Below, one piece after another: positions 48,361-59,139 of a stretch of DNA of 64,000 nt (its first letter is position 1; each line of letters starts with the position of its first letter). The stretch is taken from positions 101,372 to 165,371 of the forward strand of contig NZ_NKYE01000017.1 of the NCBI RefSeq assembly GCF_002262875.1, given 5' to 3'. The stretch is from Amycolatopsis antarctica. Lineage in GTDB: Bacteria > Actinomycetota > Actinomycetes > Mycobacteriales > Pseudonocardiaceae. The notes under the pieces were generated by a model, which ran no database searches, had not been told where the DNA came from, and saw only the letters and a list, made by a program, of their open reading frames with translations. The translations under genes and the position numbers were made by a program.

Positions 48361-49397
48361 CGCGCGATCACCTCACGGGCGAGCGCACGGTAGGCCGCCG
48401 CTCCGGCGGACTTCGGTGCCCACTTGGTGATCGGCTCACCGGCCACCGTGGTCTCCGGGAACCGCACGGTGCGGTTGATCACCGTGTCGAACACGGTGTC
48501 TCCGAATGCCTCGACCACGCGCGCCATGACCTCCTTCGAGTGCAGGGTCCTCGGGTCGAACATGGTCGCGAGGATCCCGGTGATGTCCAGTTTGGGGTTC
48601 AGCCGCTCGCGCACCTTCTCGATGGTGTCGATCAGCAACGCCACACCACGCAAACTGAAGAACTCGCACTCCAGGGGGATGATCACACCGTCAGCGGCGG
48701 TGAGCGCGTTGACGGTGAGAAGTCCCAGCGACGGCTGGCAGTCGACAAGAACATAGTCGTAGTGATCCATCACCGGTCGAAGCACCCTGAGCAAAGTGTG
48801 CTCGCGGCCGACCTCGGCGACGAGCTGCACCTCCGCCGCGGACAGGTCGATGTTGCTCGGCAGCAGGTCGACGTTGTCCAGTTTGGTCTGCCGCAGCGCG
48901 CTCGCGACCTCGACCGAACGCTCCATGATCACGTTGTAGACGGTGGTCTCCAGCTCGTGCGGCTGGATGCCGAGGCCGACCGACAGCGCGCCCTGCGGGT
49001 CGAAGTCCACCAGCAGCACTCTGCGCCCGCACTCGGCGAGCGCGGCCCCCAGGTTGATGGTGGACGTCGTCTTGCCGACGCCGCCCTTCTGGTTGCACAT
49101 CGCCATGATCTTCGCCGGGCCGTGCCTGTCCAGTGCGGGAGGTTCGGGCACCTCGCGGTACTCACGCCCGGTGGGGCCGAGCCCGTTCTTGTCCATGGGC
49201 CTACCGGGCACCGTCCTGTCCTCGGCCCGGGCGGACCCGGACGGGGCGGACGAGCGTGCGGACCTGCCTGGTGCGCCGCGTTCCCTGGCCCGGCCACCGG
49301 CAGCCGCGTCGGGGTCTGCGGGCTCGGGGTCGCCGGGGGTGGCCGGGGCCGAACCGGTGGGCACGGCCGAGCTCGCCGGCGGCTGGAATGTCGACAT
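48357..49397 (-). CDS. parA: ParA/Soj-family ATPase
   Basis: A 346-residue protein. A disordered N-terminus of about 95 residues precedes a ParA domain with deviant Walker A CNQKGGVGKTTSTINLG, Walker A-prime DFDPQGALSVGLG, Walker B YDYVLVDCQPSLGLL and LECEFFSLRG. It corresponds by context to the soj-like Rv1708 of M. tuberculosis rather than the parA beside oriC, since no parB, rsmG or mnmG neighbours it. AAGGAG precedes the ATG at 49395-49397. Its likely role is positioning of chromosome or cell-pole components, in coordination with ScpAB. Confidence 0.95.
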   Translation of the reverse strand: MSTFQPPASSAVPTGSAPATPGDPEPADPDAAAGGRARERGAPGRSARSSAPSGSARAEDRTVPGRPMDKNGLGPTGREYREVPEPPALDRHGPAKIMAMCNQKGGVGKTTSTINLGAALAECGRRVLLVDFDPQGALSVGLGIQPHELETTVYNVIMERSVEVASALRQTKLDNVDLLPSNIDLSAAEVQLVAEVGREHTLLRVLRPVMDHYDYVLVDCQPSLGLLTVNALTAADGVIIPLECEFFSLRGVALLIDTIEKVRERLNPKLDITGILATMFDPRTLHSKEVMARVVEAFGDTVFDTVINRTVRFPETTVAGEPITKWAPKSAGAAAYRALAREVIAR

Positions 49398-49474
49398 GGC
49401 GCGAAGGCTCCTTGTTCGGCTCTGACGAGCGCAGCCTATTCGGGCCGTGGCGGCCCCGGCAAAGCGGCTCGCCG

Positions 49475-49508
49475 GGGCCCGCCCGAGTGTTTCGGCTCGT
49501 CCGGGCCC
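49475..49508 (-). terminator. Hairpin after xerD
   Basis: GGGCCCG at 49475-49481 pairs with CGGGCCC at 49502-49508, with an inner CCGA/TCGG pairing. It lies 16 bases after the xerD stop and before parA. There is no T-run. Confidence 0.45.
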
Positions 49509-49523
49509 TGCGACGGGGTCCGG

Positions 49524-50468
49524 TCAGCCCAGCGCGCGGGGGTGTGCCGTCGCGTAGACCTCGCGCAGCGTGTTCACCGTGACCAGTGTGTACACCTGCG
49601 TGGTGGTCACCGAGGCGTGCCCGAGGAGCTCCTGGACCACGCGCACGTCCGCTCCCCCCTCGATGAGATGGGTCGCGAACGAGTGCCGCAGGGTGTGCGG
49701 GGAGACGGCCGCGGACAGACCCGCCCGCTCGGCGTTGGTCTTGAGCACCTGCCAAGCGCTCTGCCGGGACAGCCGCCCGCCCCGGGCGTTGAGGAACAGC
49801 GCCGGGGTGCCCCGGCCGTTGCGGGCCAGGGACGGGCGGGCGCGCACGGTGTAGGCGCGCACGGCCTCGATCGCGGGCCTGCCCACCGGGACGATGCGCT
49901 GCTTGCCGCCCTTGCCGTCCAGCAGGACGGTGCGCTCCTCCTCGTCGATGTCGTCGACGTCCAGGCCGACCACCTCGGAGATCCGCGCCCCCGTGGAGTA
50001 CAGCAGCTCCAGCAGCGCGCTGTCGCGTATCGCCCGTTCGCCCTCGGTTCCTGGCATGGCCAGCAGCCGCAGCACCTCGTCCACCGGCAGCGCCTTGGGC
50101 AGCCGTTTCGCCTGGGAAGGCGGATGGATGTCGCGGGCCGGATCGTGCTCGGTGATCCCGTCCGCGTGGGCGAAGCGGTGCAGGCCGCGCACCGCCACCA
50201 GCGCGCGGGCGGCCGACGAGGGGGCGAGGGCGCGGTGCCCGTCGTCCCCGGTGCGCAGTGCCACGCCGAACCCGGTGACGTCGGCCGGGGCGATCCCGGT
50301 GATGGCGGCGATTCCGCGCCGCGCCAGGTACTCGCGGTAGCGGCGGAGGTCCCGGGCGTACCCGTCCAGCGTGTTGCGTGCCGTGCCGCGTTCGACGGCG
50401 AGATGGTCCAGGTACGCGCCGACGACCCGCTCCACGTCCGCACCGCCGGCCTGTGCCACGCGGATCAC
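49524..50468 (-). CDS. xerD: XerD, site-specific tyrosine recombinase
   Basis: A 314-residue protein with an N-terminal SAM-like core-binding domain (ERVVGAYLDHLAVERG and onward) and a catalytic domain. The conserved set is complete: Arg in STGARISEVVGL, Lys in DGKGGKQRIVP, HTLRHSFATHL, LGHASVTTTQVY with nucleophile Tyr. It resolves chromosome dimers at dif with XerC. GTG 50466-50468 is preferred, and GTG 50459 is an alternative. The longer frame to 50780 lies antisense to the next gene's promoter and has no family support. Confidence 0.95.
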   Translation of the reverse strand: MIRVAQAGGADVERVVGAYLDHLAVERGTARNTLDGYARDLRRYREYLARRGIAAITGIAPADVTGFGVALRTGDDGHRALAPSSAARALVAVRGLHRFAHADGITEHDPARDIHPPSQAKRLPKALPVDEVLRLLAMPGTEGERAIRDSALLELLYSTGARISEVVGLDVDDIDEEERTVLLDGKGGKQRIVPVGRPAIEAVRAYTVRARPSLARNGRGTPALFLNARGGRLSRQSAWQVLKTNAERAGLSAAVSPHTLRHSFATHLIEGGADVRVVQELLGHASVTTTQVYTLVTVNTLREVYATAHPRALG

Positions 50469-50622
50469 CCTAGGCCCTGTCCTGCGATTCCATGGTCGCG
50501 GTGTTCGCGCCGGGAACCACCGGCAGGGCCCGGGCGCCGGCCCTCGGTTCCGCGGGCGGATGAGCGGCGGGGAGCCGATCGCACGTCCACGGCCCGTCGT
50601 CGTTCTGGGATACCGTTGGTAC

Positions 50623-51150
50623 ATGGCCGCGGATCCCGACGACTCCCTGCGTATCGGCACGAACGAGCGCGACGAGGCCGCGCGCGCCCTCGGTGAGCAC
50701 TTCTCCGAGGGCAGGCTGGACGTGGACGAGTACGAACTGCGGGTGGCCGCCGCCATCGCCGCGGCGACGCGGGCGGACATGCGGCCGCTGTTCGACGACC
50801 TGCCCGACCCGGCGCCCGCGTTCCTGCGGCCGCCGCCCTCGGCGCAGCCCCCGTTCCCGCCCGCGCCGTACGGCTATCCGAACCAGCCGATGTACCCACC
50901 GCCGATGGGACTGGCGGCCATGCCGCCGCTGCCGCAGTCGCACAAGTCCAAGGTCGCCGCCGGCGTCCTGCAGATCCTGCTGCCGTTCGGCGCCGGGCGG
51001 TTCTACACCGGGCACGCCGGGATGGCCATCGCACAGCTTCTGGTCGTGCTGTTCACCTTCGGGGTCGGTGCGATCTGGCCGGTGATCGACGGTGTCATCC
51101 TGCTGGCCAACGGCGGTGTCGACTCGCTGGGTCGTAAACTCCGCGACTGA
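50623..51150 (+). CDS. DUF1707 and TM2-domain membrane protein
   Basis: A 175-residue protein. Residues 5-60 are a DUF1707 domain (LRIGTNERDEAARALGEHFSEGRLDVDEYE). A Pro/Tyr-rich spacer of about 35 residues follows, then a TM2 domain with two helices (AAGVLQILLPFGAGRFYTG and GVGAIWPVIDGVILL). The function is unknown, probably membrane-associated and regulatory. It is divergent from xerD and convergent with the NUDIX gene. Confidence 0.9.
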   Translation: MAADPDDSLRIGTNERDEAARALGEHFSEGRLDVDEYELRVAAAIAAATRADMRPLFDDLPDPAPAFLRPPPSAQPPFPPAPYGYPNQPMYPPPMGLAAMPPLPQSHKSKVAAGVLQILLPFGAGRFYTGHAGMAIAQLLVVLFTFGVGAIWPVIDGVILLANGGVDSLGRKLRD

Positions 51151-51154
51151 GGGC

Positions 51155-51187
51155 CGTCCGCCGGCACCATCCCGGCACCGGCGGACG
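51155..51187. terminator. Hairpin between convergent TM2 and NUDIX genes
   Basis: A perfect 10-bp stem, CGTCCGCCGG at 51155-51164 against CCGGCGGACG at 51178-51187, has a 13-base loop. It sits between two converging stops, so it could terminate both transcripts. Confidence 0.6.
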
Positions 51188-51193
51188 CCGGCG

Positions 51194-51819
51194 TCAGTCC
51201 CGGATGCGGGCGGCGAAAGCGGACGGGCGGTCCCGCCACGGCGCGTCGGCAGGACGCGCCTGTACCGCTCCGGAGAGCACCGCGTGCGCGGCGAGCACCC
51301 CGCTGACGGTGGCCCCGTTGACCAGTTCCCCCGCCAGTGCCATCTCGACGGCCTCGGCCAGCGGGAAGCGCCGGATCACCAGATCGGCCTCCTCCTCCCC
51401 GAGCACCTCTCTGTCCACTTCGGACACCTCGCGGGCGAGGTAGACGCGCACGACCTCATCGGTGAAGCCGGGCGAGGTGGCGACGTCCACGAGCGTGTCC
51501 CAGCGAGCGGCGGCCAGGCCGGCCTCCTCCACGAGCTCACGCTGCGCGGCCGCCACCGGGTCCTCGCCGGGATGGTCCACCAGCCCGGCCGGCAGCTCCC
51601 ACAGCCTCCGGCCGAGCGGGTGCCGGTACTGGTGGATGAGCGTGATGGCGCCCTCGGCGTCCACCGCGGCGACGCCCACCGCACCGAGGTGCTCCGTCAC
51701 CTCGCGCCGAGCCGTCGTGCCGCCCGGCATCGCCACCTCGTCGACACGCAGCCCGACCACCCGGCCGATGTGGATGTCCTGTGTGGACACCACGGTGAAC
51801 TCGTGCGTTCCGGGTTCGC

Positions 51820-51823
<4 letters not shown>
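51194..51823 (-). CDS. NUDIX hydrolase, ADP-ribose pyrophosphatase-like
   Basis: A 209-residue protein. The NUDIX box AGLVDHPGEDPVAAAQREL-VEEAGL is complete except for one extra residue between the first Gly and Glu, and LWELPAGL precedes it as in ADP-ribose pyrophosphatases. Its position between pyrG and xerD matches Rv1700. The ATG at 51821-51823 overlaps the pyrG stop as ATGA. The likely substrate is ADP-ribose or a related sugar nucleotide. Confidence 0.94.
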
Positions 51824-53520
<1,697 letters not shown>

Positions 53521-53622
53521 GGGCTTTCACCTTATCGCACGCTCCCGGACGCGCTCGCCTAACCTCGCCGTCGTGGTTGGATCGACACCATCGGACCGCC
53601 GAAAGAGACGAAAGAGGGGCTC

Positions 53623-54918
53623 GTGCCCGAGGCAACCGCACAGCAGGACACCTGGACGGCGCCGGTCGCGGACGGACCGGTCAACGGCCGGGTCCGGGTT
53701 CCCGGCTCGAAGTCGATCACCAATCGCGCGTACGTCCTGGCCGCGCTCGCCGGTTCGCCGACGCTGGTGCGCGATCCCCTGGTCTCCCGCGACACGCGGC
53801 TGATGCTCGCCGCGATCGGCGCGCTGGGCGGCGGGCACGCCGAGACCGGTGCCGACGTGCGCGTCACGCCCGTCTCAGCGGGCCGGGGAACCGCCGGGAT
53901 CGCGCTGGGCAACGCGGGCACGGTCGCCCGCTTCACGCCCGCACTGGCGGCGCTGGGCACCCGGGAGGTGCGGTTCGACGGCGACGAGGCGATCCGGCGG
54001 CGACCGCTGGCCCCGCTGCTGGGCGCGCTGACCGGGCTGGGTGCCGACATCGACGACGGCGGACGCGGTGCGCCCCCGTTCACCGTGCGCGGCCGTGGCG
54101 GCCTGCGCGGGGGTGCGGTCGAACTCGACTCCTCGGCCTCCAGCCAGTTCCTGTCGGCCCTGCTGCTGGCCGGTCCCGGGTTCGGCGAGGGCGTGACCGT
54201 GCGCCTGGTCGGTGGCGCTCCCCCGAGCGAGCCGCACATCGCGATGACGCTGGATCTGCTGCGCCGGTTCGGTGCGGCGCCGGAGCGGGACGGCTCCCGG
54301 TTCCACGTGCCGGCGGCGGATCTGGCGCTGGCCGAGTACGTCGTCGAGCCGGATCTGTCCACGGCGGCGCCGTTCGTGGTGGCGGCACTGGCGGCGGGCG
54401 GCAGTACCCACGTCGAGGGCTGGCCGGCGGAGACCACCCAGCCGGGTGACTGGCTGCGCAGTCTGGTGACCGAGCTCGGCGGCTCCGCCGAACTCGGACC
54501 GGACGGGCTCACCGTCACCGGTACGGGTGAGATTCCGGGCGTCAGCCTCGATCTGCACGAGGTCGGCGAGCTGACGCCGGTCGTGGCTGCGCTGCTGTGC
54601 TTCGCGGACGGGCCGTCCGAGATCTCCGGGGTGGCACACCTGCGTGGCCACGAGACCGACCGGCTCGCGGCGCTCGCCGCGGAACTGTCCGCCCTGGGCG
54701 CGAACGTCACCGATACCGCCGACGGCCTGCGGATCATTCCCGCGCCGATGCGCGGCGGCACCTTCCACACCTACGACGACCACCGCCTGGTGATGGCGGG
54801 CGCCGTGCTGGGGCTGCGGATACCCGGCGTCCTCGTCGAGAACCCGGCGACCGTCGGCAAGACCTTCCCCGGCTTCGTCTCCGCCTGGGACACCCTGGTC
54901 ACCCGGACGTCCGACTGA
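53623..54918 (+). CDS. aroA: 3-phosphoshikimate 1-carboxyvinyltransferase (EPSP synthase)
   Basis: A 431-residue enzyme with the S3P/PEP-binding segments VPGSKSITNRAYVLAALA, LGNAGTVARFTPALAALG, SSASSQFLSALLL, GELTPVVAALL, HLRGHETDRLAAL and TYDDHRLVMAGAVLGL. The actinobacterial variant GTV-RF-P of the PEP loop is present. It makes EPSP in chorismate synthesis. The GTG start follows an AGAGG site. The location is unusual: in mycobacteria aroA lies near rsgA, not between pyrG and mctB. Confidence 0.97.
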   Translation: MPEATAQQDTWTAPVADGPVNGRVRVPGSKSITNRAYVLAALAGSPTLVRDPLVSRDTRLMLAAIGALGGGHAETGADVRVTPVSAGRGTAGIALGNAGTVARFTPALAALGTREVRFDGDEAIRRRPLAPLLGALTGLGADIDDGGRGAPPFTVRGRGGLRGGAVELDSSASSQFLSALLLAGPGFGEGVTVRLVGGAPPSEPHIAMTLDLLRRFGAAPERDGSRFHVPAADLALAEYVVEPDLSTAAPFVVAALAAGGSTHVEGWPAETTQPGDWLRSLVTELGGSAELGPDGLTVTGTGEIPGVSLDLHEVGELTPVVAALLCFADGPSEISGVAHLRGHETDRLAALAAELSALGANVTDTADGLRIIPAPMRGGTFHTYDDHRLVMAGAVLGLRIPGVLVENPATVGKTFPGFVSAWDTLVTRTSD

Positions 54919-54966
54919 CCCGCCCGCAGACCGCCCGAGCCGCAATACCTCGACGTCTCGCGGTGG

Positions 54967-55914
54967 CTAGCTTCCGGCCTGGTTGACGCCGGGGGCCGGC
55001 CCCTGGGCATTACCCGCGGTTCCGTAACGGCCGGCGCCGCCCTCGAGCTGCTCGCGCAGTGCCATCACGGCGACCACCCGGCCGGCACTGGTGTCCGTGT
55101 TGTCCACAGTGGACAGGATCGACGTCGCGGAGGTGTCCGCGCGGACGACACCGATCGAGCCGGTGCCGTCGGCCGAGCCGGGGCCCCCGGCGAGTACCGT
55201 TCCCGCGCCGGAACGGTCGAGCTGCGCGGCGTAACGGCCGATGGTCGCCGCCCGGTCCCCCGCGCCGTCACCCGCCGCCTTGCCGCCGGTGAGCACCAGC
55301 GCGAGCTGAGCGGGTTTGACGTCGGCGCTGGGCTTGACGAAACCGCCGTCGGTCAGCCCGCCAAGGGCCGCGGCCAGCTCGTCCGGAGTGGACTGTGGCT
55401 GCGCGGAATCCTTGTTCAGCAGCAGGGTCGTGCCCATCAGCGCACCGGCGAGGGTGCCCGGATCGCCGGCGGTGGGGAACTGGGCGCCCGCGGGCTGCAG
55501 GCGGGTGACGATCTCGCGCAACTGGTCGGACTTCGACGGGTCCGCGAAGGCCTCGGTGAGCTGGACCTCGCCGGTCACCGTCGCACCCGATTTCGTGATG
55601 AGCTCCTTGACCGCGTCGCGGTCCGCGGGCTTGGCGTCCTCGGTGGTGACCAGGACGACGGTGCGCTGGTCGAGCTGACCGGCCACGGCCTTGGGACCGA
55701 CCGAGCCCGCGAAGGCGTCCGCGTCGGACAGGCGCGCGTTGAGCGCGTTGCGTTCGGCTTCGAGGTCGGCGACCTGCCTGCCGAGGTCGCTCTTCTCGTC
55801 GGACAGCCCGGACAGCAGGGATCCGTTGAGCGCCGTCGATCCGAGGACGACGCCGATGGCGAGCGCGAGGAAGGCCGCGGCGATGGAAACGATGTGGTAG
55901 CGCAGAGAAATCAC
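54967..55914 (-). CDS. MctB/SteB-family copper-transport or cell-division membrane protein
   Basis: A 315-residue protein with one N-terminal membrane helix (SIAAAFLALAIGVVLGSTAL), then a coiled-coil (about 35-65) and a periplasmic alpha/beta domain. It matches Rv1698 (MctB, copper resistance) in position and architecture. In corynebacteria the same gene is steB, the partner of steA in daughter-cell separation. The GTG at 55912-55914 overlaps the steA stop as GTGA, which supports functional pairing. Confidence 0.9.
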   Translation of the reverse strand: MISLRYHIVSIAAAFLALAIGVVLGSTALNGSLLSGLSDEKSDLGRQVADLEAERNALNARLSDADAFAGSVGPKAVAGQLDQRTVVLVTTEDAKPADRDAVKELITKSGATVTGEVQLTEAFADPSKSDQLREIVTRLQPAGAQFPTAGDPGTLAGALMGTTLLLNKDSAQPQSTPDELAAALGGLTDGGFVKPSADVKPAQLALVLTGGKAAGDGAGDRAATIGRYAAQLDRSGAGTVLAGGPGSADGTGSIGVVRADTSATSILSTVDNTDTSAGRVVAVMALREQLEGGAGRYGTAGNAQGPAPGVNQAGS

Positions 55915-57095
55915 GTGAAGAGCCCCTTGACCCAGCTTGTGAACGAGTTCCAGGTGTTCTTGGCCCAGTCCAGGTAGACGTCGCCGACGTCGGACACGAG
56001 CAGGGCCGCGATCACGACGACGATGGCGGCGACGACCAGGAAGATGATCGCGCCGACCGACACCCGGCTGCGGTGCAGTGTGGCGACCGCCTTGCCGTCG
56101 ACCAGTTTGGTGCCGAGCTTCAGCCGGGTGAGGAAGGTGGACGGGTTGGATCCGGAACGACCGTGGTCGAGGAATTCCTGCAGCGTCGCCTGGAATCCGA
56201 CGGTGACGACCAGGCTCGCCTGATGCGTGTCTGCCAGCAGTAGCGCCAGGTCCTCGGCGTTGCCGGACGCCGGGAAGGTGACCGCGCCGATGCCGAGGTC
56301 CTGGATACGCTCGACGCCGGGGGCGTGCCCGTCCGGCTGTGCCGGGACGACGACCTCACCGCCGCCCTTCAGGGTCTCCGCCTGGATGCCGTTCGGGTCG
56401 CCGACGATGATGTCCGGCTCGTACCCCTGCGCGCGCAGCGTGTCGGCGCCCGCGTCCACACCCACCAGGACGGGACGGTGCTCGGCGATGTACTTCTTCA
56501 GGGCCCGCAGGTCCTCGATGTGCCCCTTGCCCGCCGCGACGACGAGCACGTGCCGGTCCTGGATCGGGATCCGTACGTCCGGCACGCCCACACCGTCGAG
56601 GATCAGGGTGCGCTCCCGGCGCAGGAACTCGATGGTGTTGGCCGAGAACGCCTCGAGCTGGGCCGACATTCCGGCCTTCGCCTCGATCATCTGGTCGGCG
56701 ATGCTCTCCGGTGACTGCGGGGTGCCCTCGGCGAGCTTCTTGTCGCCGGAGTAGACGACGCCGTCGAGCAACCGGAGCCTGCTGCCGTCCTTGACCGCGC
56801 GCAGCACCTCGCCACCGACGCCGTCGATCAGCGGGATCCCGGCACCGACCAGGATCTCCGGGCCGAGATTGGGGAAGCGGCCGGAGATCGACGGCGAGGC
56901 GTTGACCACCCCGGCGACCTCGGCCTCCACCAGCGCATCGGCCGTGGCCCGATCCAGGTCGAGCTGGTCGAGAACGACGATGTCGCCCGGACTGATCCGC
57001 CGCAGGAGCTCCCTGGTCCGCCGATCGACCCTGGCGACGCCGTTCACGCCGGGCAGGGTTTCGGTGTTCCGTGCGAGCAACCCGGTGAGCTTCAT
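55911..57095 (-). CDS. steA: SteA-like cytokinetic protein
   Basis: A 394-residue protein. The soluble part has a thiamin-pyrophosphokinase-like fold segment (HVLVVAAGKGHIEDLRALKKY and EPDIIVGDPNGIQAET). It is followed by one C-terminal membrane helix (VGAIIFLVVAAIVVVIAALLV) and a short tail. It corresponds to Rv1697 and to corynebacterial SteA. It acts at the division septum in that lineage; a nucleotide-binding role is inferred from the fold. Confidence 0.92.
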   Translation of the reverse strand: MKLTGLLARNTETLPGVNGVARVDRRTRELLRRISPGDIVVLDQLDLDRATADALVEAEVAGVVNASPSISGRFPNLGPEILVGAGIPLIDGVGGEVLRAVKDGSRLRLLDGVVYSGDKKLAEGTPQSPESIADQMIEAKAGMSAQLEAFSANTIEFLRRERTLILDGVGVPDVRIPIQDRHVLVVAAGKGHIEDLRALKKYIAEHRPVLVGVDAGADTLRAQGYEPDIIVGDPNGIQAETLKGGGEVVVPAQPDGHAPGVERIQDLGIGAVTFPASGNAEDLALLLADTHQASLVVTVGFQATLQEFLDHGRSGSNPSTFLTRLKLGTKLVDGKAVATLHRSRVSVGAIIFLVVAAIVVVIAALLVSDVGDVYLDWAKNTWNSFTSWVKGLFT

Positions 57096-57188
57096 GGCAC
57101 CGATGGTGACAAACGGACACGGCCGGGCGCGGTCGCCACGCCGAAGCGGAGAGTGGTTTATCCGGCCGGGACGGTTACTCCGGGCCGA

Positions 57189-59036
57189 TCATTTCCCGTC
57201 TCCGCGGCCCGATTCCGGTGCCTTCTTCGGCGCGCCGGCCTTCTTCTTCCGCTGTGCCGCGCGCCGGTGGTGTTTCCCGTTCTCCGCCGCCTCCTTGTCG
57301 GCGACCGCGGCCGAGAGCAGTTCCTCGGCGTGCGCACGCCCGGTGGCGGTGTCGTCCATCCCGGCCAGCATCCGGGACAGTTCGAGCACTCGCTCGGACT
57401 GCGCGAGCACGCGTACCCCGCTGCGGGTGATGTGGTCGGAGTCGATCCCCTTGTCCACGACCAGGTGACGGTCGGCGAACGCGGCCACCTGCGGGAGATG
57501 GGTCACCACCAGCACCTGGTGGCTGCGGGCGAGCCGGGCGAGCCTGCGGCCGATCTCCACCGCGGCCCGGCCGCCGACTCCGGCGTCCACCTCGTCGAAG
57601 ACGAGGGTCTGCACGGTGTCGGCGTGTGCGAGGACCACCTCGATGGCGAGCATCACCCGGGAGAGCTCGCCGCCGGAGGCCGCCTTGTGCACCGGCAGCG
57701 CGGGGGCACCGGAGTGCGCACGCAGGAGGAGTTCCACCTCGTCGACCCCGTCCGGTCCGGCGTGTGCCTGCTCGCCGCCGATCTCCAGCGTCTGCGGGTC
57801 GTCCTTCTCGGCAGCGCGCGTACTGACGATCACGTCGATCCCGGCCTGTCCCATGGCCAGACCGGACATCTCGGCGGTGATCTCCTCGGCGAGTTCGGCC
57901 GCGGCCGTCTTCCTGGCCGCCGAGAGCGCGGCCGCGTGGTTGGCAAGTTCGGTACCCAGTTCGTCGCGGCGGCGGGCCAGCTCGGCCAGCGCCTCGTCCG
58001 AGGTGTCCATCGTGGACAGTTTCTGCCTGGCGTCCTCGGCCCAGGCAAGCACGCCGTCGACGTCGGCCGCGTACTTGCGGGTCAGCTTCTTCAGATCGGA
58101 CTGCCGGGCGAGCACCTGCTCCAGCTTCTCCGGATCGGCGTCGAGTCCGTCCAGGTACGCGCCGAGCTCACTGCCCACGTCGGTGAGCAGTACCGCGGCC
58201 TCGGCCAGCCGTGGCTCCAGATCGCGCAGCGCGGCGTCCTCCACCGAGGACAGGCGCCTGCGCGCCTCCGCGATGAGGCCGAGCGCGCCCGGCACGTCCG
58301 GATCACCGTCGGCGGCACCGGAGACGGCCGACTGGGCCTCCCCCGCCGCCGCCCGCAGCTCGTCCACCGCGGCGAGCCGTTTGATCTGCTCGGTGAGTTC
58401 CGCGTCCTCCCCCGGCTTCGGCTCCACCGAGTCGATCTCGGTGAGCCCGTGGCGCAGCATGTCGGCCTGCTGGGCGAGTTCGCGGGACCGGCCGGACCGC
58501 TCGGCGAGCTCGGTGGCGATCTCGATCCACTCGGTACGGACGCGGCGGTACTCGGCCAGCGGCGCGCCGACCGTCTCGCCCGCGAACCGGTCGATGACGG
58601 CCCGCTGCTCGGCGGGCCGGAGCAGGCGGAGCTGATCGTTCTGGCCGTGCACGGCCAGCAGCTGCTCGGACAGTTCGGAGAGCACCCCCACCGGGACGGA
58701 CCGGCCGCCCAGGTGCGCGCGGGACCGGCCGTCGGAGCCGACGGACCGCAGCGCGATGACGCTGCCGTCCTCGTCCGGTTCGGCGCCCGCGTCGGTGATG
58801 ATCCCGGCGACCTGCTCGCCCTCCAGCCCCGCGAACCGGCCCTCGACGAGGGCCTTGCCCGCGCCGACCCGGACCCGCGAGGCCTCGGCTCTGCCGCCGG
58901 ACAGCAAATGCAATCCGGTGACGACCATTGTTTTGCCCGCGCCTGTCTCCCCGGTGACCACCGTGAATCCCCGGTCAAGTTCGAGCAGGGCGTCCTCGAT
59001 CACTCCGAGGCCCTGAATACGCATCTCGGCCAGCAC
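57189..59036 (-). CDS. recN: RecN, DNA repair ATPase
   Basis: A 615-residue SMC-like protein with N-terminal Walker A VVTGETGAGKTMVV, central coiled-coil arms (about 160-370) and C-terminal signature SGGELSRVMLAIE plus Walker B TLVFDEVDAGVGG. It acts in double-strand break repair. I start at GTG 59034-59036, giving the usual opening LAEMRIQGLGVIEDA. ATG 59024 is an in-frame alternative. A longer frame to 59132 is unsupported. Confidence 0.97.
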   Translation of the reverse strand: MLAEMRIQGLGVIEDALLELDRGFTVVTGETGAGKTMVVTGLHLLSGGRAEASRVRVGAGKALVEGRFAGLEGEQVAGIITDAGAEPDEDGSVIALRSVGSDGRSRAHLGGRSVPVGVLSELSEQLLAVHGQNDQLRLLRPAEQRAVIDRFAGETVGAPLAEYRRVRTEWIEIATELAERSGRSRELAQQADMLRHGLTEIDSVEPKPGEDAELTEQIKRLAAVDELRAAAGEAQSAVSGAADGDPDVPGALGLIAEARRRLSSVEDAALRDLEPRLAEAAVLLTDVGSELGAYLDGLDADPEKLEQVLARQSDLKKLTRKYAADVDGVLAWAEDARQKLSTMDTSDEALAELARRRDELGTELANHAAALSAARKTAAAELAEEITAEMSGLAMGQAGIDVIVSTRAAEKDDPQTLEIGGEQAHAGPDGVDEVELLLRAHSGAPALPVHKAASGGELSRVMLAIEVVLAHADTVQTLVFDEVDAGVGGRAAVEIGRRLARLARSHQVLVVTHLPQVAAFADRHLVVDKGIDSDHITRSGVRVLAQSERVLELSRMLAGMDDTATGRAHAEELLSAAVADKEAAENGKHHRRAAQRKKKAGAPKKAPESGRGDGK

Positions 59037-59139
59037 GGGTCCAACCGTAGTGCCCCGCACCGACTCCGCACGCCCGATCCCTCCGTATCCGGACCGTTCG
59101 CACGGTTCTTTCCCGCGGATGATCGTTCGCACACGTGTT

